Shown one piece after another: positions 1 to 8,509 of a stretch of 64,000 bases of DNA. The stretch's first letter is position 1. Each line of letters starts with the position of its first letter. A program made the position numbers and the translations under genes. Source of the stretch: Burkholderiaceae bacterium 26 (GTDB taxonomy: Bacteria > Pseudomonadota > Gammaproteobacteria > Burkholderiales > Burkholderiaceae); the NCBI GenBank assembly GCA_000955795.1, contig JYOB01000010.1, forward strand, positions 478,562 through 542,561, read 5' to 3'. A model generated the notes under the pieces. It ran no database searches, had not been told where the DNA came from, and saw only the letters and a program-made list of their open reading frames with translations.

Positions 1-1068
1 GACGAGATGGACGATGCCCGCGAACGGGCCATCCACGCCGGCCTTGAGCATGGCGATCACCGGCCCGATCGTGATGAAGATGCCGGCGAACAGCTTGGCG
101 ACTTCCAGGATGGGCTCCCAGTTGAACTCATTGCCGGCACGCGCGCTTGTCGGCGTGAGCCACAGCGACAGCAGCGCGATGACGACAAGCCCGATGTCGC
201 GCACGACGTTCTGCAACAGTACCTCCGTGCCCATCACGTAGAAGACGATGCCGGGCTTCCACAGCCCACTCATCAGCACGAGGCCGAGAATGCCGGCTAG
301 CAGAACAAAGTTGACGTTGCCCTCGAAGCGCAGCGGGCCCGCGTCGTCCGGCGTGGCGTCGGTGATGTTGGGTAGCTCCTCCCTGCCCGTGTGATAGAGA
401 TAGCTATCAATGACGAAGAAGATCGCCAGCAGCAGCACCCACATCGTGAGCGTCTGCCGCCACAGATGTTGCGTGGCCCAGAAGAAATCAACGCCCTGCA
501 GGAAGCCGAGGAATAGCGGCGGATCGCCCAGCGGCGTAAGCGCCCCGCCGGCATTGGCCACCAGAAAGATGAAGAACACGACGACGTGCGCTCGATGCCG
601 GCGCGCTTCGTTGGCGCGCAGCAATGGCCGGATCAGCAGCATGGCTGCGCCGGTCGTCCCCATGATGCTGGCCAGGGCCGTGCCGAGTGCGATCAAGCCT
701 GTATTGAGCTTTGGCGTGCCATGCAGATTGCCGCGAATGCAGATACCGCCTGCAACAACGTACAAAGCGGCGATCAGCGCGATGAAGGGAATGTATTCAG
801 CCAGGGCGGCATGATTGACGGAAGCGATGGCCGCGTCAGAACCGAACACGATCCCGAACGGCACCAGAAGCGCCAACGCCCACGCCGCCGCGATCTTGCC
901 GTAATGCTCGTGCCATAGTTTGGGCACGACGAGCGGCGCAATGGCAATCGAAAGCAGGATGCCCGCAAACGGCACACCCCATAACAGGTGCAACTCAGCG
1001 CCGCTCACATCAGCGGCGCGCGCCAGGCCACAGACAAACAGGGAGACAAGGGGCCAGAGGCGTTTCAC
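1..1068 (-). CDS. Na+/H+ antiporter / citrate-transporter-like membrane protein (3' end outside window)
   Basis: The frame stays open for 356 codons from a GTG at 1066-1068 to the window edge, so the C-terminus is missing. An AGGAGA ribosome binding site lies 8 bases upstream of the GTG. The product starts with a signal-like segment (MKRLWPLVSLFVCGLARA) and has many hydrophobic stretches broken by short polar loops, as in NhaD/ArsB/citrate-transporter (ion transporter superfamily) proteins. It contains VANAGGALTPLGDPPLFLG, a loop with the glycine/proline and NAGG features typical of the NhaD type. It probably exchanges Na+ for protons across the inner membrane. Substrate is inferred from family resemblance only. 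Confidence 0.75.
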   Translation of the reverse strand, partial: MKRLWPLVSLFVCGLARAADVSGAELHLLWGVPFAGILLSIAIAPLVVPKLWHEHYGKIAAAWALALLVPFGIVFGSDAAIASVNHAALAEYIPFIALIAALYVVAGGICIRGNLHGTPKLNTGLIALGTALASIMGTTGAAMLLIRPLLRANEARRHRAHVVVFFIFLVANAGGALTPLGDPPLFLGFLQGVDFFWATQHLWRQTLTMWVLLLAIFFVIDSYLYHTGREELPNITDATPDDAGPLRFEGNVNFVLLAGILGLVLMSGLWKPGIVFYVMGTEVLLQNVVRDIGLVVIALLSLWLTPTSARAGNEFNWEPILEVAKLFAGIFITIGPVIAMLKAGVDGPFAGIVHLV

Positions 1069-1209
1069 GTAGGCGTTCTCCTAATCGCGGGCGCACACCG
1101 CAAACGCGGTCGCGCCACACAAACAAAGACGCCAGTGTAAACGCCCGAGGTCTATCGACCCTAAACATCCACAGAGGTTTGATGGGGCAAGGCGCCCCCG
1201 AACGTTGCC

Positions 1210-1929
1210 TCAGGCAGCCGTCACCACGATCACGTGTACGCGATACGGCCCATGTGCGCCGAGCACGATCGTCTGCTCGATATCCCCTGTGCGCGACGGC
1301 CCGCTAATGACGTTGGTGGCGCGCGGCAACTCGCCCCGCTCCGCACGCATTAGCGTATAGGCGTCTTCCAGATTGGCGACAATGCGCGAGTGCGGCACCA
1401 CGGCGATATGCGTTTCGGGCAGCAGCGCCGTGGAGGCGACATTCTCCGGCGCCGACAGCAGCATCAGCGAGCCCGTCTCGGCAATCGCGCAGAAGCAACC
1501 CGTAATGCCAACGAGATCGCCGTGTTCCTGATCGGCTTGCGCCTCACGCACGGGCGGACGGAATTCGATGTCGATGCCGGCGGCCGCCCAGTCCAGCGAT
1601 TGCAAGGCGGTCCAGGCCACCGCCTGCGGCTTGAGGCTAAGGCCGGACAGATAGCGAGCCACAGCGCCCGGCACGTCGGATAGCGCGTCCACCGTATCCA
1701 GCGTGGAGGCCATCTTCAGTGCTTGCTCGGCGAAATACGCGGCGAGATCCTCGGGCACTGGCGGGCGCGGGCCGGCGGGATGGCGCGCGAGGTAATCCGC
1801 CACGGCGTCGCGCTCACCCTGTGTTGGTGTCGCGGGACGATGCTGCGCATTGCGGATGCGCGCAAAGATGGCATCGCGTGCGCGGCTGGTGTCGAGCGGG
1901 TCGACGGGGGTGTCCGGTTGTGATTCCAT
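1210..1929 (-). CDS. lutC: LutC/YkgG-family LUD-domain protein
   Basis: 239 aa, which is in the family range. The C-terminal half has the LUD-domain signature region: VGITGCFCAIAETGSLMLL, then HIAVVPHSRIVANLEDAY and a final ISGPSRTGDIEQTIVLGAHGP segment. LutC works with LutA and LutB in the iron-sulfur L-lactate oxidation complex, but neither partner is adjacent; the gene simply follows pncB on the same strand with a 89-base gap. I chose the ATG at 1927-1929 because GGAG sits six bases upstream and the longer frame adds a basic non-conserved tail. The L-lactate permease at 62 kb is too far to be operonic. Role in lactate use is family inference. Confidence 0.8.
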   Translation of the reverse strand: MESQPDTPVDPLDTSRARDAIFARIRNAQHRPATPTQGERDAVADYLARHPAGPRPPVPEDLAAYFAEQALKMASTLDTVDALSDVPGAVARYLSGLSLKPQAVAWTALQSLDWAAAGIDIEFRPPVREAQADQEHGDLVGITGCFCAIAETGSLMLLSAPENVASTALLPETHIAVVPHSRIVANLEDAYTLMRAERGELPRATNVISGPSRTGDIEQTIVLGAHGPYRVHVIVVTAA

Positions 1930-2018
1930 GGCGGCTCCGAAAGATCGATCGATTATACGAGCCACTTTCAGCACGATCCGCCCAGGCCGTTGAAACTTAT
2001 TCGGCGCGGGCGTGAGCC

Positions 2019-3188
2019 TTATTGCACGCCGAACACTTGCTTCAGATATGTGAGGTAGGCCGGATCGTCGCACATGGTCTTCTCCGGTGCATCCGACAGT
2101 TTGGCCACCGGCTGGCCGTTGCAGCGGACCATCTTGATGACGATCTGCAGCGGCGTGTAGCCCAGGTCGTTGGTCAGATTGGTTCCCACGCCAAACGCCA
2201 GCTTGCAGCGGCCGTGGAAACGCTCATAGAGGCCGATAACCTTGGGCATGTCGAGACTGTCGGAGAAGATCAACGCCTTGGACTTCGGCTCGGCGCGCAT
2301 GTCCTCGTAATGCTTGAGCATGCGCTCGCCCCACTCGAACGGGTCGCCAGAATCGTGGCGAACGCCGTCGAAGAGCTTGCAGAAAAACATGTCGAAGTCG
2401 CGCAGGAAGGCGTCGAAGCCGTAGGTATCCGACAGCGCGATACCGAGATCGCCGCGATATTCCTTGGCCCAGGTTTCCAGCGCAAAGGTCTGGGAATCGC
2501 GCAGGCGCGGACCGAGTGCCTGACAGGCTTGCAAGTACTCATGCGCCATGGTGCCAAGTGGCGTCATGCCGTGCTTCATGGCGAAGTAAACGTTGCTGGT
2601 GCCCGCATACTGGGCGCCGAGCTGCGCACACGTCTCCAGCAGCACATGTTCGTGCCAGGTGTGCGAGAAGCGACGGCGGGTGCCGTAATCGGCAATGCGG
2701 CATTCCTCCAGGCCGGGGCGCTTCAGTGACGCCAGCTTGTCGGTCAGGCGACGTTTGCCCTCCTCCCACTGCGGGTGCGTCTGCGTGCGGCTGAAGAACA
2801 CCTCGTTGACGATGGCCAAGACTGGCACCTCGAACATGATCGTGTGCAGCCACGGCCCCGCGATGACGATCTCGATCTGCCCATCGTTGCTGGGCGCCTG
2901 ACGCACGTCGATGTACTTCTCGTTGAGATGAAACAGGCCGAGAAAATCGACGAAATCGCTCTTGATGAAGCGCATCCCGCGCAGGTAATCGAGTTCCGCA
3001 TCGGTAAAGCGCAGGGTGCAGAGATGGCGGATTTCCGCGCGAATCTCGTCAATGAACGGCACCAGATCAATGCCCGCGTTGCGGCACTTGAAGCGGTATT
3101 CGACGTGCGCGCCAGGAAAGTGATGCAGCACCACCTGCATCATCGTGAATTTGTACAGATCGGTATCGAGCAGCGAGCGGATGATCAT
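2019..3188 (-). CDS. pncB: Nicotinate phosphoribosyltransferase
   Basis: 389 aa, typical for PncB. It converts nicotinate and PRPP to nicotinate mononucleotide with ATP, the first step of the Preiss-Handler NAD salvage route, in the cytoplasm. Recognisable blocks are the N-terminal [13 protein letters not shown], the [13 protein letters not shown] segment that carries the phosphorylated-histidine region, and [19 protein letters not shown] chose the ATG at 3186-3188 ([13 protein letters not shown]) because homologues begin there; the frame extends 17 codons upstream to a GTG with no better ribosome binding site, and the start is therefore not certain. It is divergent from prfB and leads the minus-strand group with the LutC-like gene. 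Confidence 0.93.
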   Translation of the reverse strand: MIIRSLLDTDLYKFTMMQVVLHHFPGAHVEYRFKCRNAGIDLVPFIDEIRAEIRHLCTLRFTDAELDYLRGMRFIKSDFVDFLGLFHLNEKYIDVRQAPSNDGQIEIVIAGPWLHTIMFEVPVLAIVNEVFFSRTQTHPQWEEGKRRLTDKLASLKRPGLEECRIADYGTRRRFSHTWHEHVLLETCAQLGAQYAGTSNVYFAMKHGMTPLGTMAHEYLQACQALGPRLRDSQTFALETWAKEYRGDLGIALSDTYGFDAFLRDFDMFFCKLFDGVRHDSGDPFEWGERMLKHYEDMRAEPKSKALIFSDSLDMPKVIGLYERFHGRCKLAFGVGTNLTNDLGYTPLQIVIKMVRCNGQPVAKLSDAPEKTMCDDPAYLTYLKQVFGVQ

Positions 3189-3334
3189 CGGACGGCGCCA
3201 AAAGCCATATGAACTGGCCGTCATGCTAACCGAAGCCACGCGGCACGCCTGCGGCAGTCACACAAATCCCGGTGCACGGCCCGGAAAATGGCCGTTTTGG
3301 GGTTCCAACCGGACGGGAAACCCCTTGATTCCGC

Positions 3335-3340
3335 TATAAT
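3335..3340 (+). promoter_or_regulatory. Consensus -10 hexamer for prfB
   Basis: TATAAT lies 28 bases before the prfB ATG in the 180-bp divergent spacer between pncB and prfB. No good -35 is seen at 16-18 bp, so this is a -10 element with weak upstream support. It would give a leader of about 20 bases with no clear Shine-Dalgarno sequence. Confidence 0.5.
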
Positions 3341-3368
3341 TTCCGGTTTCCGACCGGATTTTTGCACC

Positions 3369-4473
3369 ATGGAAGCAGAACGCCTCAATGCCATCCAGAA
3401 CACGTTGGCCGACCTGAAGTCGCGCGCCGACGACCTTCGGAGGTATCTTTGACTACGACGTCAAATCTGAACGTCTAGTTGAAGTCGATAAGGAACTCGA
3501 GAACCCCGAGGTCTGGAACGATCCCAAACGCGCCCAGGAGCTGGGTCGCGAGAAGAAGTCGCTTGAAACCGTCGTGCTGGCGCTGACCAAGCTCGACGAA
3601 GACCTCACCGGCGGCGCCGAGCTATTCGAGCTGGCCCGCGAAGAGAGCGACGACGACACCATCGAAGCCATCGAGGCTGACACCGCGGGCATGCGCGCCA
3701 TTGTCGAAGACATGGAATTCCGCCGCATGTTCTCTGGCCCGATGGACGCTGCCAACTGCTTCATCGACATCCAGGCCGGCGCCGGCGGCACCGAAGCGTG
3801 CGACTGGGCGTCGATGCTGCTGCGCCAGTACCTGAAGTACTGCGAGCGCAAGGGCTTCAAGACCGAAGTGCTGGAAGAGTCCGAAGGTGACGTTGCCGGC
3901 ATCAAGAGCGCGTCGATCAAGGTCGAGGGCGAATACGCGTTTGGCTTCCTGCGCACCGAGACCGGCGTGCACCGCCTGGTGCGCAAATCGCCTTTCGACT
4001 CGGCGGGTGGCCGCCACACGTCGTTCTCGTCGATTTTCGTGTATCCGGAAGTCGATGATTCGATCGAGATCGAGGTCAACCCGGCGGACCTGCGTGTCGA
4101 TACATACCGCGCTTCGGGCGCGGGCGGTCAGCACATCAACAAGACGGATTCGGCCGTGCGGATTACGCACATCCCGACCGGCATCGTCGTGCAGTGTCAG
4201 AACGACCGCTCGCAGCACCGCAACCGCGCCGAAGCGATGACGATGCTGAAGTCGCGTCTTTACGAGCACGAGCTGCGCAAACGTCAGGCCGCTGCCGACG
4301 CACAGGAAGCAGCGAAGACCGACGTGGGCTGGGGCCATCAGATCCGCTCGTACGTGCTGGACCAGAGCCGCATCAAGGATCTGCGCACCAACGTGGAAAT
4401 CTCCAACACGCAGAAGGTGCTGGACGGCGACCTCGACCCGTTTATTCAGGCCAGCCTGAAGCAGGGCGTCTGA
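3369..4473 (+). CDS. prfB: Peptide chain release factor 2, expressed by programmed +1 frameshift
   Basis: RF2 recognises UGA and UAA and hydrolyses the peptidyl-tRNA ester. Frame 0 runs 27 codons from the ATG at 3369 to an in-frame TGA at 3450-3452; a +1 shift at CTT-T-GAC (skipping T3450) continues in the frame that ends at 4471-4473, giving 367 aa. The SPF anticodon-like tripeptide ([10 protein letters not shown]) and the catalytic GGQ loop ([15 protein letters not shown]) are both present. RF2 levels autoregulate the shift. The downstream SDR and lysS genes follow at short spacing, echoing the prfB-lysS operon of other proteobacteria. Automatic callers may start the gene too late because of the internal stop. 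Confidence 0.97.
3439..3453 (+). promoter_or_regulatory. RF2 programmed frameshift site
   Basis: GGAGG-TAT-CTT-TGA-C: an internal Shine-Dalgarno-like GGAGG three bases before the slippery CTT, followed by the TGA stop and C. This is the classic autoregulatory +1 frameshift arrangement of bacterial prfB. Confidence 0.95.
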
Positions 4474-4498
4474 TCCGAGCCAAACCAGAGCGACTGCC

Positions 4499-5239
4499 AT
4501 GTCTGACACGTCCCTGTTCATCCTGACCGGTGCCTCGCGCGGCCTGGGCGCCGCGCTGGCCCAGGCGCTGATGCAGCCCGGTCGCCGCCTCATCTGCGTG
4601 GCACGCGGCGATAACGCTGAATTGCGCGCGCAGGCGGCCGCCGCCGGCGTGACGCTCGACTGGCACCAGGTCGACCTGTCCGACGCGCACGCCGCCGAGG
4701 CGTGGATGACCAAGACGCTTGCCCCCCTGCCCGCCTTTGCCAATGTGACGTTGGTGCTCAACGCCGGCGCGGTCGAGCCGATCGGCACGATCGACACGCT
4801 GCGTGCCGATACGCTGCTGCCGCACCTGCAACTGAACCTGACAGGCCCGATGGCGCTGACCGCTGCCCTGCTGCGCGGCACCTCCGACTGGAACGCCCAG
4901 CGCCGCGTGCTGGCGATCTCGTCTGGCGCGGCACGCCGGCCGATCGCCGGCTGGGCCGCGTATTGCACCGGCAAGGCGGGGCTAGACATGTTCGTGCGCG
5001 CCATCAACGCCGATGGCGACGCGAGCGTGCGCGCCGTGGCGCTGGCCCCGGGCGTCATCGACACCGACATGCAACGCACCATCCGTGGCGCCGACTTTGC
5101 CGGCGTGCAGCGCTTCCGCGATCTGCACGCGCATGGCGAGCTGGTCTCGCCGCAAGACGCCGCCGCGCGCATCGCCGCCTACCTCGTCCGCCCCGACTTT
5201 GGCGCGACCGAGCTGGACGACCTGCGCAACATCGCCTGA
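4499..5239 (+). CDS. Short-chain dehydrogenase/reductase (sepiapterin-reductase-like)
   Basis: 246 aa with a classical SDR layout: the nucleotide-binding TGASRGLG near residues 11-18, the structural NAG (LNAGA) about residue 86, a Ser in VLAISSGAARR, and the YCTGK active-site Tyr/Lys pair. A late APGVIDTDM motif is also typical. It is an NAD(P)H-dependent oxidoreductase of unknown substrate. It sits 25 bases after prfB and 24 before lysS, all on the same strand, so it is probably cotranscribed with them although it has no evident link to translation. No strong Shine-Dalgarno is seen before the ATG. Confidence 0.88.
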   Translation: MSDTSLFILTGASRGLGAALAQALMQPGRRLICVARGDNAELRAQAAAAGVTLDWHQVDLSDAHAAEAWMTKTLAPLPAFANVTLVLNAGAVEPIGTIDTLRADTLLPHLQLNLTGPMALTAALLRGTSDWNAQRRVLAISSGAARRPIAGWAAYCTGKAGLDMFVRAINADGDASVRAVALAPGVIDTDMQRTIRGADFAGVQRFRDLHAHGELVSPQDAAARIAAYLVRPDFGATELDDLRNIA

Positions 5240-5263
5240 ACCGACATTTCTCTCATCACCATC

Positions 5264-6808
5264 ATGACCGAACAGAACAACCCGGCCGAATCGAACACCG
5301 CGGCCGCCGTGCCGGCGCAGGACGACAACAAGATCATCGCCGAGCGCCGCGAGAAGCTGGCAGAGATCCGCCAGCAGGGCGTCGCGTTTCCCAATGATTT
5401 CCGCCCGACGCACCATGCCGGTGATCTGCAAGCGAAATACCGCGAGTTGGAGCAGGCTGCGCTGGAAGCCGAACCGGTGCAAGTGGCCGTTGCTGGCCGC
5501 ATGATGCTCAAGCGAGTGATGGGCAAGGCCAGCTTTGCCACCGTGCAGGACGCCACCGACCGCATCCAGTTCTACATCAGCCGCGACGCCGTGGGCGAAG
5601 ACGTCTACGCCAGCTTCAAGAAGTGGGACCTGGGCGACATCGTGGCCGCGCGCGGCACGCTGATGAAGACGAAGACCGGCGAACTGTCGGTGGCTGTGAC
5701 GGAGCTGCGCCTGCTCTCGAAAAGCCTGCGTCCGCTGCCGGGCGACTACTACGGCCTGGCCGACCAGGAACAGAAGTACCGCCAGCGCTACGTCGATCTG
5801 ATCGTGTCGAAGGAAACGCGCGACACATTCCGCGCTCGCACCAAGGCCATGGCCTCGCTGCGCAACTTCATGGCCGGCAACGGTTTCATGGAGGTCGAGA
5901 CGCCGATGCTGCATCCGATTCCGGGCGGCGCGGCAGCCAAGCCGTTCATCACGCACCACAACGCGCTGGACATGCAGATGTTCCTGCGCATCGCGCCGGA
6001 GCTGTACCTCAAGCGCCTGATCGTCGGCGGTTTCGAGCGCGTGTACGAGATCAACCGCAACTTCCGTAACGAGGGCGTGTCGCCGCGACACAACCCAGAG
6101 TTCACGATGATGGAGTTCTACGCGGCCTACACGGACTACCGCTGGCTGATGGACTTCACCGAACAGCTGATCCGCCAGGCCGCCATCGACGCCTCGGGCA
6201 CCGCCACGCTCACCTATCAAGGCCGCGAGCTGGATCTTGCCAAGCCGTTCCATCGCCTGACCATCTGCCAAGCGATCCAGAAGTACGCGCCGCAGTACAC
6301 CGATGCGCAACTTGCCGATGTCGACTTCCTGCGTGCTGAGCTGAAGAAGTTCAAGATCGACACCAACGCGCCGCAATTCCTGAACGCCGGCGTGGGCACG
6401 TTGCAGCTCGTGCTGTTTGAAGAAACCGCCGAGTCGCAGCTGTGGGAACCGACCTTCATCATCGACTATCCGGTCGAAGTGTCGCCGCTGGCACGCGGCT
6501 CCGACACGCTGCCTGGCATCACCGAGCGCTTCGAGCTGTTCATCACCGGCCGCGAAATCGCCAACGGCTTCTCCGAGTTGAATGATCCGGAAGACCAGGC
6601 TGAGCGCTTCCGCAAGCAGGTCGAGCAGAAGGACGCCGGCGACGAAGAAGCCATGTTCTATGACGCCGACTACATCCGCGCATTGGAGTACGGCATGCCT
6701 CCGACCGGCGGCTGCGGCATCGGCATTGACCGCCTGGTGATGCTGCTCACGGACAGCCCGAACATCCGCGACGTGATCCTTTTCCCGCATCTGCGCCGCG
6801 AAGACTGA
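5264..6808 (+). CDS. lysS: Lysyl-tRNA synthetase, class II
   Basis: 514 aa, the usual length for class II LysRS. It charges tRNA-Lys with lysine. An N-terminal OB-fold anticodon-binding domain is followed by a class II catalytic core: motif 2 [20 protein letters not shown] begins near residue 266 and motif 3 [11 protein letters not shown] near residue 485. The first about 20 residues are an Ala/Asn-rich extension. The gene closes the prfB-SDR-lysS cluster and is followed within 20 bases by an intrinsic terminator. Confidence 0.97.
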   Translation: MTEQNNPAESNTAAAVPAQDDNKIIAERREKLAEIRQQGVAFPNDFRPTHHAGDLQAKYRELEQAALEAEPVQVAVAGRMMLKRVMGKASFATVQDATDRIQFYISRDAVGEDVYASFKKWDLGDIVAARGTLMKTKTGELSVAVTELRLLSKSLRPLPGDYYGLADQEQKYRQRYVDLIVSKETRDTFRARTKAMASLRNFMAGNGFMEVETPMLHPIPGGAAAKPFITHHNALDMQMFLRIAPELYLKRLIVGGFERVYEINRNFRNEGVSPRHNPEFTMMEFYAAYTDYRWLMDFTEQLIRQAAIDASGTATLTYQGRELDLAKPFHRLTICQAIQKYAPQYTDAQLADVDFLRAELKKFKIDTNAPQFLNAGVGTLQLVLFEETAESQLWEPTFIIDYPVEVSPLARGSDTLPGITERFELFITGREIANGFSELNDPEDQAERFRKQVEQKDAGDEEAMFYDADYIRALEYGMPPTGGCGIGIDRLVMLLTDSPNIRDVILFPHLRRED

Positions 6809-6827
6809 TCGGCTCGGTCCTCCATCT

Positions 6828-6857
6828 CAAAAAACGCTCCTTCGGGGGCGTTTTTTG
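6828..6857 (+). terminator. Intrinsic terminator after lysS
   Basis: A 7-bp stem (ACGCTCC/GGGGCGT) around a TTCG tetraloop, flanked by an A run and followed by six T residues. Confidence 0.9.
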
Positions 6858-7075
6858 TTGCCCGCGCGTGCGCAAATCCTGCGCCTACCCCGCTATTTGT
6901 AACATCGCCCCGCGTTGACAATGTGTATCAAATATCGCCAAGCCATTGATTTTAAATAGAAAAACAAGAGTACAGATGCTTACAAATTAAAACGGCATCC
7001 GTTTGGGCGATGGACCACACTGTGATCATCGAAGGGCCGAACAACGAACCAATCACGGGCCGCAGGAGAACGAAG

Positions 7076-7819
7076 ATGACTAACAACATCCAACCGAACC
7101 AAGGTCAACAATACGGTGGCACCTCGCCGGGTCAGGTGCCGTCGTCGTCACGACGCATGCATCCGCTGATGACCACGGCGGCTGTGGCCGTGATCATCGC
7201 AAGCCTGACCGCTGTGGCTGCCATCACCGGCGTGCTGCCGACATCAAAGGCTACGCAGGGCAGCACCGATCCGAATGTGGCCGCGCAATCGGCAGCGGCA
7301 ATGCCGGGCGCCTCGGCCCCGATGGCGCTGGCTGCGCCGGGCCAGACGACGCAGCCAAATCAAGCCGCTCCGTACCCGGCACAAAACATGGCTCCCGCTC
7401 CGGCGCGAGCTCGTGAGCCGTCGTACGCTGAACGCGCGCCCTCGACCAGCCCAAGCTATGCGCAAACACAGCCCCGCCAATCGGCCAGCCCCTATGCCGG
7501 CCACGTGACGTCGGTCACCCCGATTACCACGCAAGGTAAGGAAACCGGTCTGGGTATGATCGGTGGCGCTGTGGTGGGCGGCTTGCTAGGCAACCAGATT
7601 GGCCGCGGCAATGGCCGTACGCTGGCGACAGTCGGCGGCGCGGTGGCAGGCGGTTACGGCGGCCATGTAGCCGAGAACTACTACAGCCGCGACACCCAAT
7701 ACCGCGTGAACGTGCGCATGGACAACGGTACAAACCGCAGCTTCACGTACAAGGCCGCCCCGGGCTTCCAGGCAGGCGAGCGCGTGCATATCGAGAACGG
7801 TACGCTGGTGGCTGGCTAA
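7076..7819 (+). CDS. Glycine-zipper (2TM) envelope protein
   Basis: 247 aa. One hydrophobic segment (MTTAAVAVIIASLTAVAAI, about residues 32-50) anchors it in the membrane; then follows a long Ala/Pro/Gln-rich linker and a glycine-zipper block GMIGGAVVGGLLGNQIGRG and GGAVAGGYGGHVAENY, as in SlyB/Rickettsia 17-kDa-type proteins. The last 40 residues form a small beta-like tail (YRVNVRMDNGTNRSFTY). I chose the ATG at 7076 because AGGAGA precedes it by seven bases; the frame is open 22 codons further up. It stands alone between two terminators. Function is unknown; envelope integrity is a guess from the family. Confidence 0.82.
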   Translation: MTNNIQPNQGQQYGGTSPGQVPSSSRRMHPLMTTAAVAVIIASLTAVAAITGVLPTSKATQGSTDPNVAAQSAAAMPGASAPMALAAPGQTTQPNQAAPYPAQNMAPAPARAREPSYAERAPSTSPSYAQTQPRQSASPYAGHVTSVTPITTQGKETGLGMIGGAVVGGLLGNQIGRGNGRTLATVGGAVAGGYGGHVAENYYSRDTQYRVNVRMDNGTNRSFTYKAAPGFQAGERVHIENGTLVAG

Positions 7820-7843
7820 TCCGGCATCGCCGTCGCCCCAAAG

Positions 7844-7870
7844 AAAAACCGGCCTTCGGGCCGGTTTTTT
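7844..7870 (+). terminator. Intrinsic terminator after the glycine-zipper gene
   Basis: AACCGGCC-TTCG-GGCCGGTT hairpin followed by T6. Being A-flanked on the other side, it can also serve the convergent isc operon. Confidence 0.9.
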
Positions 7871-7898
7871 CATGCGTACGCGTTTTAGCGCTACGCGC

Positions 7899-8093
7899 TT
7901 ATTCCGCTTCGTCGATCCAGGCTTGCTGGATGGCCTCGAGAAACTTCTCGCCGCCACGCTTGTGGTCGTCGTCAAAGCCCTCCAGCGTGACGACCTTGTT
8001 GTGCAGATCGACAAAGTTCAGGCGCGTCGGATCGACTTCGGGATACTTGTCGTACAGCGCTTCCGCAATCTGCTGGATGTCGTTCCATTTCAT
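7899..8093 (-). CDS. iscX: Fe-S assembly protein IscX
   Basis: 64 aa acidic protein starting MKWNDIQQIAEALYDKYPEVDP, containing the family's conserved RLNFVDLHNKVVTLEGFDDD and ending in WIDEAE. IscX (YfhJ) binds IscS and modulates iron delivery and the rate of cluster assembly on IscU. It is the last gene of the isc operon, 31 bases after fdx, with a GGAGG-rich ribosome binding site just upstream of the ATG. Confidence 0.95.
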   Translation of the reverse strand: MKWNDIQQIAEALYDKYPEVDPTRLNFVDLHNKVVTLEGFDDDHKRGGEKFLEAIQQAWIDEAE

Positions 8094-8124
8094 GATGGGC
8101 TCCCTCCTCCGCTGGCCGCTCGGC

Positions 8125-8463
8125 TCAGTGGTTTTCCTTGGCGTGGTTGATCGTGTACTTCGGGATCTCGACGGTCAAGTCCGTATCCGCCACCTTGGCC
8201 TGGCACGACAAGCGCGAGTTCGGCTCCAGGCCCCAGGCCTTGTCGAGCAGATCCTCTTCCTTCTCGCTCGCCTCATCCAGCGAATTGAAGCCTTCGCGCA
8301 CGATCACGTGGCAGGTCGTGCAGGCACACGACTTCTCGCATGCGTGCTCGATCTCGATGTCGGCGCCCAACAGCGCGTCGCAGATGGTCGTGCCGGGCTT
8401 GGCTTCGATCACGGCCCCTTCCGGGCAGTATTCGACGTGAGGAAGAACGACGATGTGTGGCAT
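8125..8463 (-). CDS. fdx: [2Fe-2S] adrenodoxin-type ferredoxin of the isc system
   Basis: 112 aa. The four cluster ligands are at Cys42, Cys48, Cys51 and Cys87, the same positions as in E. coli Fdx, in CEKSCACTTC and LSCQ. It supplies electrons for cluster assembly on IscU. The frame is open far upstream, but the ATG at 8461-8463 gives the normal N-terminus (MPHIVVLPHVEYCPEG). It lies between hscA and iscX. Confidence 0.96.
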   Translation of the reverse strand: MPHIVVLPHVEYCPEGAVIEAKPGTTICDALLGADIEIEHACEKSCACTTCHVIVREGFNSLDEASEKEEDLLDKAWGLEPNSRLSCQAKVADTDLTVEIPKYTINHAKENH

Positions 8464-8509
8464 GAAGAAACTCGTTCGATAAGTGTGTTTTGGGGGATGC
8501 AATCGGCGA

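Noticed and set aside
3450..3452. In-frame TGA in prfB as a sign of a pseudogene
   Set aside because: It is the stop of the programmed frameshift and the downstream frame is intact with SPF and GGQ motifs.
5616..6790. Long minus-strand open frames opposite lysS and other genes
   Set aside because: These are antisense shadows in GC-rich coding DNA; they carry Arg/His/Ala-rich nonsense and no family motifs.
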